From Candidatus Bathyarchaeota archaeon (lineage in GTDB: Archaea > Thermoproteota > CALKCG01 > B24 > DRYS01), in assembly GCA_018396535.1 (NCBI GenBank), contig JAGTQC010000001.1, positions 62,001-126,000 of the forward strand: a DNA stretch of 64,000 bases. Reading direction: 5' to 3'. Within the stretch, counting starts at the first letter, position 1, and each line of letters begins with the position of its first letter. The notes under the pieces were generated by a model. It ran no database searches, was not told the origin of the DNA, and was given only the letters and a program-made list of their open reading frames with translations. The translations under genes were made by a program, and so were the position numbers. Positions 44,916-54,477 of this stretch are shown here, piece after piece.

Positions 44916-45719
44916 TCACCTACCAGCTATTTCCATATATCGTCTATATGCTTCCTCAAAGTCGACTCCTTCATGAACTATACTATATAGGGCGTAAGCC
45001 ATAGCATCAGGAGGTTTTGATTGAAATACATTTCTACCTATGGATACACCTCTAGCTCCCGCCTCCATGGCTTCGTTTACCATCTTGAGAAATGATTTAA
45101 CATCGGGAGATTTAGGCCCACCCGCTAAGACTACCGGCACCGGGCATGCTTCAACAACCTTCTTGAAACTCTTCATATCACCGGTATAAACCGTCTTAAC
45201 CACATCTGCACCCAGCTCTGCCCCGAGTCTTGCTGCATGGGCTACCACCTCTACATCATATTCCGAAGCAATTTTAGGACCTCTAGGATACATCATAGCT
45301 AATAATGGCATCTGCCACCTATCACATAGATCAGATACCCTCCCAAGTTTCCTAAGCATATAATGCTCCTTTTCGGCTCCAAGATTTATATGAATAGATA
45401 CAGCATCAGCACCCAGTAGTATAGCCTCTTCGATAGAGGATACCTGAACTTTCCAATTCGGATCGGGGCTTCTCACCGTACTACCAGATAGATGTATTAT
45501 CAACGCTAACTTGCCATTATCCACATACTTGGCTATACCCTTATGGATAACGATAGCATCTACATAACCATTCTTCAATCTATCTATAGTATACTGTATG
45601 TCCGTCAATCCTTCTACAGGACCTGTAGTTACACTATGATCCATAGGGACTATAACAGTCTTACCATCATTTCTGAATATTCTATTCAACCTCCTATCCT
45701 TACCCATATGAATCCTCAT
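44916..45719 (-). CDS. 2-amino-3,7-dideoxy-D-threo-hept-6-ulosonate (ADTH) synthase
   Basis: 267-residue class I aldolase-like enzyme (AroA') joining 6-deoxy-5-ketofructose 1-phosphate with aspartate semialdehyde. Features: [48 protein letters not shown] (Schiff-base lysine) and [11 protein letters not shown] with [13 protein letters not shown] phosphate loop. Fructose-bisphosphate aldolase is the close alternative, but its place beside DHQ synthase II, asd and lysC argues for ADTH synthase. Confidence 0.9.
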   Translation of the reverse strand: MRIHMGKDRRLNRIFRNDGKTVIVPMDHSVTTGPVEGLTDIQYTIDRLKNGYVDAIVIHKGIAKYVDNGKLALIIHLSGSTVRSPDPNWKVQVSSIEEAILLGADAVSIHINLGAEKEHYMLRKLGRVSDLCDRWQMPLLAMMYPRGPKIASEYDVEVVAHAARLGAELGADVVKTVYTGDMKSFKKVVEACPVPVVLAGGPKSPDVKSFLKMVNEAMEAGARGVSIGRNVFQSKPPDAMAYALYSIVHEGVDFEEAYRRYMEIAGR

Positions 45720-46792
45720 ACTACTCCCTCCCTAACGAGAAGTTCAGCTACAAGGATGGCTCCTTTAGCAGCACCTAAACGAGTATTATGCGAAAGTAAT
45801 ACATATTTTACACCATTCTCTAAAGCTGGGTCCTCTCTTATACGTCCTACTGCTACAGCCATACCCCCATATAAATCCCTATCTAATCTAGGCTGTGGGC
45901 GGAAGGGGTCATCAAAACATATTATAAAACGTTCAGGAGCAGATGGTAAATCTTTATTCCTGAAAACAGATTCACCAAATCTAGTAAATACCTCTTTAAC
46001 CTCTTCTATGGATGCTTTCCGTCTTAACGATGCATAAACCACTTCTGTATGCCCATCCTTGACGAATACACGCGTACATGTGCAGCTAATCTTAAAATCA
46101 GCTGGCTTTATCTTATCGTTAATTAGCGAGCCCAGTATTTTTCTACTTTCCACTTCAACTTTCCACTCTTCACCTCTTATGTAAGGTATAATGTTATCTA
46201 TTATATCTAGCGCTAATACGCCAGGTGATCTACCAGCACCAGATAAAGCTTGCATCGAGGTCATTATAACTTTATCTAAGCCGAATTCATCTAGAAGGGG
46301 TTTCAAGGTTACAACTAACCCTGTAGTCGTACAGTTAGGTATAGGTGTTATGAAACCATTCCACCCTCTACGTTTCTTCTGCAATTCTATAAGTTTCACG
46401 TGGTTATCATTAATACCTGGTACTAGTATAGGTACATCTTCTTCATATCTGAATGCCGACGCGGTGCTTACGACAGCTGTCTCCTTAGCGTATACCGGCT
46501 CTATCTTCAGAGCTACATCCGACTCTACAGCCGTAAATATTATATCAAAATCTGATGGGTCTATGGTAGAGGAATCTTTAACCTCCATATCGATAAACGA
46601 TTCCGGTATAGGCTCATCACAAAACCATCTAACCTCACCTTCAGGTCCTCTCAAAGCTTCTATGTATGGTTTACCAGCAGATCTGGGTGATGCAGCAAGA
46701 CAGTCAACCTTAAACCATGGATGACGATCTAGAGCTACCAGAAACTGCTGACCTACCACACCTGTGGCTCCTATTACAGCTACACTATACAT
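45716..46792 (-). CDS. asd: Aspartate-semialdehyde dehydrogenase
   Basis: 358 residues, archaeal/fungal type: NADP loop VAVIGATGVVGQQFLVALDRHPWF, catalytic cysteine in PIPNCTTTGLVVTLKPL, active-site glutamine/histidine segments (MQALSGAGRSPG, VFVKDGHTEVVYA). Makes the amino donor-aldehyde used both by ADTH synthase and for threonine, methionine and lysine. Four-base overlap with the ADTH synthase gene couples production and use. Confidence 0.96.
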   Translation of the reverse strand: MYSVAVIGATGVVGQQFLVALDRHPWFKVDCLAASPRSAGKPYIEALRGPEGEVRWFCDEPIPESFIDMEVKDSSTIDPSDFDIIFTAVESDVALKIEPVYAKETAVVSTASAFRYEEDVPILVPGINDNHVKLIELQKKRRGWNGFITPIPNCTTTGLVVTLKPLLDEFGLDKVIMTSMQALSGAGRSPGVLALDIIDNIIPYIRGEEWKVEVESRKILGSLINDKIKPADFKISCTCTRVFVKDGHTEVVYASLRRKASIEEVKEVFTRFGESVFRNKDLPSAPERFIICFDDPFRPQPRLDRDLYGGMAVAVGRIREDPALENGVKYVLLSHNTRLGAAKGAILVAELLVREGVV

Positions 46793-46801
46793 CTTTCACA
46801 T

Positions 46802-48034
46802 TCACCTCTTACAGCTAAAGGCTTCCTTTAGCATGGAAAGAGCCATCTCTCTAACCTTCCAGTCAACCAATACAAATATGGTAGACGAAACCGTGTATAT
46901 ACCATGTATATTTATACTTTTCTCGCTTAAAGGACGAGATATACCTGTTATGATCCCGGGTGATTCTTCAAGACCAAAGCCTTTAACAGCTAGCATAGAT
47001 AGCCCTCTACGTACGGCTACAGCTTTAATCCTACCATCATACTTATCTATCAATCCATGAACCTTATCGGCTGCCTGAATACAGTGATCCTCAGGCATGT
47101 ACACTATCATCGATCGATTATCACAGGATAAACCTAGTATATATCCCGTAGAACTTATTATTGATAGGGCTTCGCATAGTATATCTATATGGGAGGGTAG
47201 ATCCTCGCATAAAATAGCTACATAACCTACGGGCTTATCGTATACTTGCATTATATTTAACTCCTTATCTATGCCCCCCTTTATTATAGTACCTTCACTT
47301 TCTAAACTTTCAGATTTAAAGCTTAATACTTTAACATCTATCGATGGATCCTTATACGCTAAAGCTTTTTTATGAATAAACTTAGCTCCTACATCTGCTA
47401 ATACAGATAGGTCGTTCACTGTTATCGTATCTATACGTTTAGGATTCGAGACTATCTTAGGATCTGCCGTCATTATACCATCTACATCTGTTATCAGTAT
47501 AACTTGATTCGCAGAGATCCCTTTAGCTATGAGAAAAGCGGTTGTATCACTTCCACCCCTTCCAAGAGTTGTTATAAACCCGCTTTTAGATCTACCTATG
47601 AACCCTGGTATAACAGGTATGATACCTGAATCAAGCAAAGGTTTAACATGGAGATTTATCCTATCTATCGTCTCATCTAGGGGATATGCGTTACCGAAGT
47701 TTTCATCGGTTACTATCGGCCAGTCGTCATCATATGGATCGAAAAGTCTAGCTTTTAAACCTATAGAGTTAAGTGATGCAACAAATATTCTAGCGCTAAG
47801 TCTTTCACCCATAGATAAGATTTCATCTTTCATTCTAGGATCGCAGCAGTTTCCACATATGGATTCTAAAAGCTCTAGCAATCTATCTGTAGTATCACCT
47901 ATCGCTGAAACTATCACCGCTAACCTATACCCCTTTTTAACAGCATCAGCTACCTTGGATGCTGCTAGCTTTATACGATCAGGTGTAGCTAGACTTTTAC
48001 CACCAAATTTAACTACGAGGGTATTTAGAGACAT
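46802..48034 (-). CDS. lysC: Aspartate kinase
   Basis: 410 residues: VVKFGGKSLATPDRI N-terminal motif, FITTLGRGGSDTTAFLIA and ITDVDGIMTADPKIV in the kinase domain, and two C-terminal ACT domains (second one VKGFGLEESPGIITGISRPLSEKSINIHGIYT). First gene of the operon by position. GAGGTGAT Shine-Dalgarno before the ATG, with a perfect inverted repeat directly upstream of it. Feedback control through ACT is expected; the ligand cannot be told. Confidence 0.95.
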   Translation of the reverse strand: MSLNTLVVKFGGKSLATPDRIKLAASKVADAVKKGYRLAVIVSAIGDTTDRLLELLESICGNCCDPRMKDEILSMGERLSARIFVASLNSIGLKARLFDPYDDDWPIVTDENFGNAYPLDETIDRINLHVKPLLDSGIIPVIPGFIGRSKSGFITTLGRGGSDTTAFLIAKGISANQVILITDVDGIMTADPKIVSNPKRIDTITVNDLSVLADVGAKFIHKKALAYKDPSIDVKVLSFKSESLESEGTIIKGGIDKELNIMQVYDKPVGYVAILCEDLPSHIDILCEALSIISSTGYILGLSCDNRSMIVYMPEDHCIQAADKVHGLIDKYDGRIKAVAVRRGLSMLAVKGFGLEESPGIITGISRPLSEKSINIHGIYTVSSTIFVLVDWKVREMALSMLKEAFSCKR

Positions 48035-48050
48035 TACTATCCATCACCTC

Positions 48051-48071
48051 TATATGCATATGATGCATATA
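48051..48071 (-). promoter_or_regulatory. Perfect 9-bp inverted repeat in the leader of the aromatic operon
   Basis: TATATGCAT-ATG-ATGCATATA, a perfect dyad with a three-base spacer, lies between the TATA-like ATATTTATGC and the GAGGTGAT Shine-Dalgarno of lysC. It is downstream of the expected transcription start, the position of a road-block repressor operator, or it could form an RNA hairpin next to the ribosome site. Confidence 0.55.
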
Positions 48072-48110
48072 CTCTCCCTTACAGCTACCTACTTGTGATG
48101 CAAAGATAAC

Positions 48111-48120
48111 GCATAAATAT
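48111..48120 (-). promoter_or_regulatory. TATA box of the aromatic operon
   Basis: ATATTTATGC on the minus strand, about 77-86 bases before the lysC ATG and just after the stop of the small membrane protein gene, is the best TATA candidate for the eleven-gene operon. Confidence 0.45.
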
Positions 48121-48123
48121 GAC

Positions 48124-48387
48124 TTATAAACTTATCTCTCCTTCACCGATAGCCCCTTTAGTCGACTTTCGATAAGCTCTCCAAGCCATATATATGGATA
48201 TACCTATAGCTATACCGAAAGCTATAGATATCATCGTAACCGCAACTGTTATCTCCATATACATACCGGAATATTTAAAGCGAGGGAGGAAGTAGAGCCA
48301 TAAAAAATAGAGTATGAATGCTAGTAGAATCAGATTTATGGCTGTTAGAATGACAGGCCTGGATTTACTACCCAATTTGTTCATCAT
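48124..48387 (-). CDS. Small two-segment membrane protein
   Basis: Not recognised. 87 residues with two hydrophobic segments (PVILTAINLILLAFILYFLWLYF and YMEITVAVTMISIAFGIAIGISIYM) separated by a short FKYSGM loop, and a charged tail. Its start overlaps the upstream cysteine-rich gene by 20 bases, so they are probably co-expressed. Confidence 0.7.
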   Translation of the reverse strand: MMNKLGSKSRPVILTAINLILLAFILYFLWLYFLPRFKYSGMYMEITVAVTMISIAFGIAIGISIYMAWRAYRKSTKGAIGEGEISL

Positions 48388-48625
48388 CCCCTATAGACTC
48401 ACCTCTACAGTACACGATACCTCTAACTCTTCTGAGAAAGTTTGAACATAGAAAGCATTGTATGAATGAAACTTTCTGCTTCAATACTGGGCAATCTACA
48501 GCTTCTTTTTTCATCCTATTCACCATGGTTTTACTAGTCCCCTCCAACTCGCTGATAAGCTCCTTGGGAATCTTTAACGCTTTGTTAACTTGCTCAACCT
48601 TAATCTTAAATTTAGCATCATCCAT
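48368..48625 (-). CDS. Small cysteine-containing protein
   Basis: Not recognised. 85 residues: basic helical N-terminal half (KVEQVNKALKIPKELISELEG), then cysteines in DCPVLKQKVSFIQCFLCSNF and GIVYCRG, spaced as a possible four-cysteine metal site. Divergent from deoxyhypusine synthase with 59 bases between, and overlaps the membrane protein gene. Confidence 0.7.
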   Translation of the reverse strand: MDDAKFKIKVEQVNKALKIPKELISELEGTSKTMVNRMKKEAVDCPVLKQKVSFIQCFLCSNFLRRVRGIVYCRGESIGDDEQIG

Positions 48626-48684
48626 ACCGCTTAACCCATAAATGCTTATAGATCTAAGGGTTATAAAGCTATTCTCTAAGAGTA

Positions 48685-49641
48685 ATGAGTATGCGAGATA
48701 CGCTATTAAGTAGAAGCGTTAAAGACTACCGCTTAAAGGAGTATATGCCCATTAGCGAACTCATAGAATGCATGCAACATAGTGGCGGTTTCACAGCAAA
48801 GAATCTAGCTGAAGCTGTAAGAATACTTTCGGAAGTATTAAGCGATGATAGCTATACTCTATTATTTTCATTTCCAGCTTGCATAGTAGCTACAGGTCTT
48901 AGGGGCGTTATAGCTGATTTCATAAGCAGAGGTCACGTTGATGGTATTGTTACGACAGGCGGGACCATAGATCATGATATAGCTAAGGCTTATGGCAATT
49001 ACTATCATGGATCCTTCGATCTAGACGATATCCTTCTGAATAGACTCAATATACATAGGTTAGGAAATGTTCTGATCCCTATGGAGAATTATGGTTTACT
49101 TATAGAATCTAAGATAACACAGATATTAGATGAGTTAAGTAAGATTAAATGTAGATGGAGTGTACGAGAATTGTGTTGGGAGTTAGGTAAGAGAATAGAT
49201 GATGAAAATTCCATACTTAAAGCGTTATACCTACGTAGGATTCCGTTATATTCGCTTGGAGTTCTAGATTCATGCTTTGGATTCCAATTATTCCTATATT
49301 CTAGAAGAGGGAAGTTTGATCTGGATTTCTGGAGCGATATGGGTAGTCTTCTAGATCAGATATACGAAGCTGAGAAACTGGCTGCATTAATAGTAGGCGG
49401 AGGAATAAGCAAACATACAGTGATATGGTATAGCCAATTTAGAGGCGGGCTAGATAAAGCCATATATGTAACAACTGCGGTCGAATATGATGGTAGCCTT
49501 TCAGGAGCTAGACCTAGAGAGGCGATAAGCTGGGGTAAATTGAAGCCTGAGGCAGATCATGTAGTAGTCGATGGAGAGGCTACGATAATACTACCCATAC
49601 TGCTACTAGCAGTATATGAAAAACTTAGCAAGGATAAATAG
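48685..49641 (+). CDS. dys: Deoxyhypusine synthase
   Basis: Transfers the butylamine of spermidine to a lysine of aIF5A, using NAD. 318 residues: GLRGVIADFISRGHVDGIVTTGGTIDHDI (NAD-binding), GGGISKHTVIWYSQFRGGLDKAIYVTTA, and SGARPREAISWGK with the catalytic lysine of the SWGK motif. The presence of both active-site regions argues against the inactive paralogues found in some genomes. The aIF5A gene is not in the window. Confidence 0.95.
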   Translation: MSMRDTLLSRSVKDYRLKEYMPISELIECMQHSGGFTAKNLAEAVRILSEVLSDDSYTLLFSFPACIVATGLRGVIADFISRGHVDGIVTTGGTIDHDIAKAYGNYYHGSFDLDDILLNRLNIHRLGNVLIPMENYGLLIESKITQILDELSKIKCRWSVRELCWELGKRIDDENSILKALYLRRIPLYSLGVLDSCFGFQLFLYSRRGKFDLDFWSDMGSLLDQIYEAEKLAALIVGGGISKHTVIWYSQFRGGLDKAIYVTTAVEYDGSLSGARPREAISWGKLKPEADHVVVDGEATIILPILLLAVYEKLSKDK

Positions 49642-49980
49642 ATTTTAAGTATACAACATTAGTATTACACTGGAGAGTGTAATAATTACCATTTCAAGTT
49701 TTGTTAAATAATTTTTCACTAATATTATCACAAATAATGGCTTCGTCTGTTGGAGACATACCATTACTGAGCCATCAGTTTAAGTTAAAGTGTAGAATAA
49801 GAACATATGTCTAAGGGCAATACCCATACCAGACTTCTACAGAGATTAAACAGATACGTATAAAGGCATTTTGAAGCTGAAAGTAGAAGACATAGAGTGA
49901 TTGTTGAAATATCCCTATGGTGGAGGTATTTCATATGCTTAGTCCATATTTCCTGATAGTGTAGCCAAATCCGCTGAATA
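49642..49980. other. Gene-free A/T-rich stretch
   Basis: Nothing convincing. T-rich runs shortly after the deoxyhypusine synthase stop (AGTTTTG, AATTTTTC near 49700) may end its transcript. The 72-codon ORF at 49785-50003 has no start context and is partly antisense to the pseudogene relic. Confidence 0.4.
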
Positions 49981-50400
49981 TTATTCCTTAGCATCTCTTC
50001 CATATGTCGTTAAAAGCGGTACTAGAATAGAGCAAAGGATTATAAATGCCATACCTAGCATTAACGTATAAGTTGTTCTCCTCTTCAAAATCAGGTAAGC
50101 GAAGATTATTAGTAAATTAGGAATTTATATAGCTGTTAAGGATGATGCCATAGTTACGCCAAGTTTTCCATATCCATATAATTGTAGTATTATACATGTG
50201 CTACTAGTGATATAGGTTCATATCAATCCATCAGTAGAACTATAGCTAATGGTATAAAAGGTACCAAACCTACGATTATTAAGCTTAATGAAACGGTTAG
50301 GAGGCCTGTATATTCGATGCATCTTCTTGTAGATACGCAGTCCATAGGAGGAGCACGGTTATTGCTAATAGAGTTTCTATCCAATACTAAAGGGGGTATT
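49981..50400 (-). pseudogene. Remnant of a multi-span membrane protein (polysaccharide flippase/MATE-like end)
   Basis: The minus strand carries hydrophobic pieces in order: YTGLLTVSLSLIIVGLVPFI then PLAIVLLMD (stop at 50223), and in a second frame LYGYGKLGVTMASSLTAI, an in-frame stop at 50125, then IPNLLIIFAYLILKRRTTY and a last hydrophobic stretch to a stop at 49981. Order and wording resemble the end of Wzx-type flippases (LGxxGxxxATSxS). One frameshift and one stop, with the N-terminal part missing, indicate a decayed gene. Family assignment is tentative. Confidence 0.45.
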
Positions 50401-50408
50401 CGATACCC

Positions 50409-50813
50409 TTATTTTAAAAGCTTAAGCTTTCCTGTTATTTTATCTACAAGTTCTATCGGAGCGGGCCCTATAGCTAGACATGTTACTGTTTCAGGTGGAA
50501 GCTCCGTTAACCCTTTATCCTTTATCAAAGCTATTGGCAGATTCAATTTCTCAGCTTCACATTTCAATCTTAAAAGCTCTTCCAACGTATTTACGTAAAG
50601 TACTATCTTCCTTTGCCCCTCCTTCATCCATCCTTCCCACCATATAGGTTTATGGACTCTAGCATTTTCCGAAGCCTCGACAGCTGCATGTGCTACTTGA
50701 GCACAAAGCTTACCTCTCGATAAATTCAGATCCAATCTAACGATTATGTTCTGAGTATACTTAAAAGCATTAGATGAGTCGAATGTTTCTATGTAATTAA
50801 TATAATCGTTCAT
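50409..50813 (-). CDS. pth2: Peptidyl-tRNA hydrolase, archaeal type (Pth2)
   Basis: Releases peptidyl-tRNAs. 134 residues: [58 protein letters not shown] and [35 protein letters not shown] are the Pth2 pattern with its catalytic lysine and histidine. About 20 extra N-terminal residues ([19 protein letters not shown]) exceed the usual length. ATGA overlap with rps10. Confidence 0.94.
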   Translation of the reverse strand: MNDYINYIETFDSSNAFKYTQNIIVRLDLNLSRGKLCAQVAHAAVEASENARVHKPIWWEGWMKEGQRKIVLYVNTLEELLRLKCEAEKLNLPIALIKDKGLTELPPETVTCLAIGPAPIELVDKITGKLKLLK

Positions 50814-51124
50814 CGAGGAGTAAGCTTCACCTCTATGTGGACTTCTTCTGGTATTCTTATCCTCATGAACCTTCTCATAAAACTATCGTTGGCAGGCACC
50901 TTTATTAAGCGTTTATGTATCTTTAAAGTCCATCTATCAAACGTATGACTACCTTCACCACATGGAGTTTTCCTAGTTACTATCTTTATACGCTTAGTAG
51001 GTAGAGGTATAGGACCTGATATAGGCACACCTGTTTTCTCAGCTACCTCCTTTATCTCTCTACAGACCTCCTCCAGTTTTTCTAAATTAGTCGATACCAA
51101 TTTAATCGAAGCTACTTGTGACAT
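50810..51124 (-). CDS. rps10: 30S ribosomal protein S10 (uS10)
   Basis: 104 residues: [40 protein letters not shown], then [17 protein letters not shown] and the C-terminal VHIEVKL are textbook uS10. It follows EF-1alpha, the standard archaeal order. Confidence 0.96.
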   Translation of the reverse strand: MSQVASIKLVSTNLEKLEEVCREIKEVAEKTGVPISGPIPLPTKRIKIVTRKTPCGEGSHTFDRWTLKIHKRLIKVPANDSFMRRFMRIRIPEEVHIEVKLTPR

Positions 51125-51191
51125 AGCCTTCTAACCAAGTGAGAAAGGAATTAAGCGAATATTTTAACTTTTCACTGAAATAAAAAATGGA

Positions 51192-52508
51192 CTACTTCTT
51201 GACCTCGAGGGGGACCTTCTGTGTTATTTCTTTCACTATACCTGCAGCTATAGTCATGCCCATATCTCTTATAGCAAATCTGCCTAACTGCGGAAATTCT
51301 GAGTATAGCTCTGCTACCACAGGTTTAAGCGGCTGAAGCCTTACTAAAGCAATATCACCGGTTCTAAGGAATGATGGATGATCTTCTATAACTTCACCAG
51401 TTCTTGGGTTAATCTTAGCTATAAGCTCCACAAATTTCACAGGTACAGTAGCAGTATGTATGTGCAACACCGGTGTATAGCCTGCAGCTATAGCAGTCGG
51501 ATGATACACGACGACTATTTGACCTATGAATTCACTTACAACTGTTGGTGGATTATCTAAAGGACCAGCTACATCACCCCTACGGATATCTGTACGGCTT
51601 AACCCCCTAACGTTGAATCCTATGTTATCACCAGGTAAGGCTTCCTTTATCCTTACATGATGTGTCTCTATGGATCTCACCTCACCTATCTTACCTGATG
51701 GAGCAAATATAACCCTATCACCCTCCTTAAGTACTCCTGTTTCAACCCTACCGACAGGGACTGTACCTACACCGGATATGCTATAGACATCCTGTACAGG
51801 TATCCTTAAAGGCTTATCGATAGGTTTTGGCGGAACTTCAAAGTAGTCTAACGCCTCAAATAATGTTGGACCCTTATACCATGGCATCTTGTCGCTACGT
51901 TTAACAAGGTTGTCGCCAGTCCAAGCAGATACAGGTATTATGGGTATCTTGGATACATCGTATCCGACAAGCCTTAGAAGACGTTCTATACCTGATTTAA
52001 CTTCATTGAATCTCGCCTGACTCCAGTTTACAGATGGATCATCCATCTTATTGATAACTACTAGAAGCTGGTTTACACCGAGAGTCTTTAGTAGGAATGC
52101 ATGCTCCCTAGTCTGCCCCTGCGGACCTATACCAGCTTCATATTCACCTTGCTTAGCAGAGACTACTAGTATAGCACAATCAGCTTGACTAGCACCCGTT
52201 ATCATATTCTTTATGAAGTCTCTGTGACCAGGGGCATCTATCAAAGTGAAGAAGTACTTACTAGTCTCAAACTTCATATAACATAAATCTATGGTTAAAC
52301 CTCTTTCTCTCTCTTCCTTGAGTCTATCTAGAACCCATGCAAACTTAAAGGTCTCTTTACCTAGAGCTTTAGCTTGCTCCTCATATTCCCTTATAGTCTT
52401 CTCATCTACAGCCCCTATTAGGTATAATAGGTGGCCCATCATAGTACTTTTACCATGATCAACATGCCCGCATACCACTAAGTTGAGATGGGGTTTACTA
52501 GAGCTCAT
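51192..52508 (-). CDS. tuf: Translation elongation factor 1-alpha
   Basis: Delivers aminoacyl-tRNA to the ribosome. 438 residues with G1 GHVDHGKST, G3 DAPGHRDFIKNM, G4 NKMD and the two beta-barrel domains (VPVGRVETGVLKEGD; HPSFLRTGDIALV). Normal archaeal length. Confidence 0.97.
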   Translation of the reverse strand: MSSSKPHLNLVVCGHVDHGKSTMMGHLLYLIGAVDEKTIREYEEQAKALGKETFKFAWVLDRLKEERERGLTIDLCYMKFETSKYFFTLIDAPGHRDFIKNMITGASQADCAILVVSAKQGEYEAGIGPQGQTREHAFLLKTLGVNQLLVVINKMDDPSVNWSQARFNEVKSGIERLLRLVGYDVSKIPIIPVSAWTGDNLVKRSDKMPWYKGPTLFEALDYFEVPPKPIDKPLRIPVQDVYSISGVGTVPVGRVETGVLKEGDRVIFAPSGKIGEVRSIETHHVRIKEALPGDNIGFNVRGLSRTDIRRGDVAGPLDNPPTVVSEFIGQIVVVYHPTAIAAGYTPVLHIHTATVPVKFVELIAKINPRTGEVIEDHPSFLRTGDIALVRLQPLKPVVAELYSEFPQLGRFAIRDMGMTIAAGIVKEITQKVPLEVKK

Positions 52509-52603
52509 CTCTGCTCTTGAATATCCTTAGAGGAGCCTATTTATAAACTCTACCTTAAATGAAGTCGTAGTAGAAGTATCGTAAAGTAAAGACTATTCAA
52601 AAC

Positions 52604-53191
52604 CTACCTAGAAGCTGCTGCGATTCTCTCCAACTCGTCCCTTCTTTGTATAGCATATGATCTAGTGCTACCTTCAGCTGCTAATATAAGCTCATCAGCG
52701 AGACATTCATCTATAGTCTTAGGATTCTTCCAAGCAGCTCTCCTAGCACCTTCCACTATCCACCTTAATGCAAGATCTAATCTACGCATAGGCGATATAT
52801 CGACTGCTTTAAAGTATACTATACCACCATATACAACTTTAGTTACATCTTCGCATGGAGCAGCATTCTCTAGGGCTCTTACAAGAACCTCTATGGGGTT
52901 TCTACCAGTTCTTAGGTATATTAAATCAAATGCATTTTTAACTATCCTTATAGCCTTAATCTTCTTACCTGCATTCTTGCCAGGTCTCATAAGCTGGTTT
53001 ACAAGTCTCTCGACTATAGGCACATCTGCTTTACCAAACTTTCTATGTTCGTGCCTACCGCCTGTATACGGTATGATAACAGGCTCAAGACAGATGTATC
53101 TCTTTAAGCTTGGGTCCCTTACCTCTATACCTGTATATTCCCACTTACCGAAGAGCTTAATACCTTTATACAGGAAGTCTATGTTGCTCAT
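52604..53191 (-). CDS. rps7: 30S ribosomal protein S7 (uS7)
   Basis: 195 residues: [21 protein letters not shown] start, [41 protein letters not shown] and [32 protein letters not shown] are uS7 signatures. Six bases after rps12. Confidence 0.97.
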   Translation of the reverse strand: MSNIDFLYKGIKLFGKWEYTGIEVRDPSLKRYICLEPVIIPYTGGRHEHRKFGKADVPIVERLVNQLMRPGKNAGKKIKAIRIVKNAFDLIYLRTGRNPIEVLVRALENAAPCEDVTKVVYGGIVYFKAVDISPMRRLDLALRWIVEGARRAAWKNPKTIDECLADELILAAEGSTRSYAIQRRDELERIAAASR

Positions 53192-53197
53192 ACTCGA

Positions 53198-53623
53198 TTA
53201 CCTCATAGGCTTTTGAACTTTACCTTGAACTAGTAATTTAAGCGGAACACCATTAACCGTCGTAACTTTAAACCTTACACCAGGAATATCACCCATAGAT
53301 CTACCTCTAGTACCACCTATACTCTCTATTATAACCTCGTCATGCTCATCTACTACATTCAAAGCACCATCGCCCGGGAGAAAGGCTGTTACAACTTTAC
53401 CATTCTTTATAAGCTGTACACGTACACATTTCCTTATCGCGCTATTAGGTTGTTTAGATTCGATACCAACTTTCTCAAGAACTATACCTCTAGCCATCGG
53501 AGCGCCTTCTAGAGGGTTGGCTTTAATATCCAACCCTAGCATCTTACGCTTATACTCTCTAAGGCTCCACCTGAATTTCTTTCTCTTCTTCTTAAGATTC
53601 CTAGCTGCAAATTCGCCTGGCAT
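53198..53623 (-). CDS. rps12: 30S ribosomal protein S12 (uS12)
   Basis: 141 residues; decoding-centre protein with [20 protein letters not shown] (the PNSA motif), [26 protein letters not shown] and [10 protein letters not shown]. Basic N-terminal tail [13 protein letters not shown]. Confidence 0.97.
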   Translation of the reverse strand: MPGEFAARNLKKKRKKFRWSLREYKRKMLGLDIKANPLEGAPMARGIVLEKVGIESKQPNSAIRKCVRVQLIKNGKVVTAFLPGDGALNVVDEHDEVIIESIGGTRGRSMGDIPGVRFKVTTVNGVPLKLLVQGKVQKPMR

Positions 53624-53698
53624 GGCTTAACCCTAACAGCTATCTTACCTAGAAAAGGACGTAAACCGCTTACTTAAAAACTTACCTACGGTTAATGT

Positions 53699-54139
53699 TT
53701 ACGCTTCTCTTATAACAACATTATCTATATCGAGGTAGCGTTTAGCTATCTTTCTAACCCTATCTATATTCTTTCCGTTCTTACCTATAGCTATGCTTTT
53801 ACTCTTCGATTCGACTATAGCTATAGCGATCTTACCTTTGCTTGGTCTTTCAACTATACGAATCTCCTTAACCTTAGCTGGCATAAAAGCATTCATTAAG
53901 AGCTTTATAGGATTATCGCTATACTCCACTATCTCTATAGACTTTCCTAGAATTTGCGATAATCGTTTGACATTAATACCATTTCTACCTACAGCTTTTC
54001 CGATATCTCCTTCCTTAACTATGAATATCACTCTACCTCTTTCACTATCTATTATACAATCTTGGCATTCAATTTGAGCTATAGTCTCGAGTAGAGTTAT
54101 ATACTGCATCTCATCCTTGGTCAACCTTATCTCAGGCAT
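53699..54139 (-). CDS. nusA: NusA-like transcription factor (two KH domains)
   Basis: 146-residue archaeal NusA consisting of two KH domains only, with GxxG loops in IGKAVGRNGINVKRLSQILG and IAIGKNGKNIDRVRKIA. The N-terminal polymerase-binding and S1 domains of bacterial NusA are absent, as usual in archaea. Sits between rpl30e and rps12. Confidence 0.94.
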   Translation of the reverse strand: MPEIRLTKDEMQYITLLETIAQIECQDCIIDSERGRVIFIVKEGDIGKAVGRNGINVKRLSQILGKSIEIVEYSDNPIKLLMNAFMPAKVKEIRIVERPSKGKIAIAIVESKSKSIAIGKNGKNIDRVRKIAKRYLDIDNVVIREA

Positions 54140-54145
54140 AATCTA

Positions 54146-54463
54146 TCACCCAAGTTCCATACTTACAAGTTCGAGTATGTTACTATCCCCTGGATCCCTT
54201 ATACCTAAGGCGGATACCGGGAATGGTTTACCACACACTCTACCAAGTTCTATACTCGACCCCTTATAAATGTATATGGGTATTCCTGCAAGTTTACAAT
54301 AGTATGATATGCTATCGGCTAGATCTTTAGGGGTATTCTCAGCTAAAATAACTAGCCTGACCCTCCTGAACATAACGGATTTAAGCGTTGATTTACTACC
54401 TATATATACCCTGCCTGTTCTTACTGCGTTAAGTATCGACCTAGATATCTCAACCGTGGAGAT
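54146..54463 (-). CDS. rpl30e: 50S ribosomal protein L30e
   Basis: L7Ae-fold ribosomal protein. The track ORF starts at ATG 54373, but the conserved first helix and glycine segment (VEISRSILNAVRTGRVYIGSKSTLKSV) is encoded in frame directly upstream, making the protein about 100-105 residues, the normal length. Between the in-frame TGA at 54467 and this segment there is no ATG, GTG or TTG; the codons are GCT, ATC, TCC, ACG, GTT. ATC 54463 lies nine bases after GGAGGT and ACG is the other candidate. The rest (AENTPKDLADSISYYCKLAGIPIYIY) is typical L30e. Confidence 0.88.
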   Translation of the reverse strand: MSTVEISRSILNAVRTGRVYIGSKSTLKSVMFRRVRLVILAENTPKDLADSISYYCKLAGIPIYIYKGSSIELGRVCGKPFPVSALGIRDPGDSNILELVSMELG

Positions 54464-54477
54464 AGCTCACCGACCTC

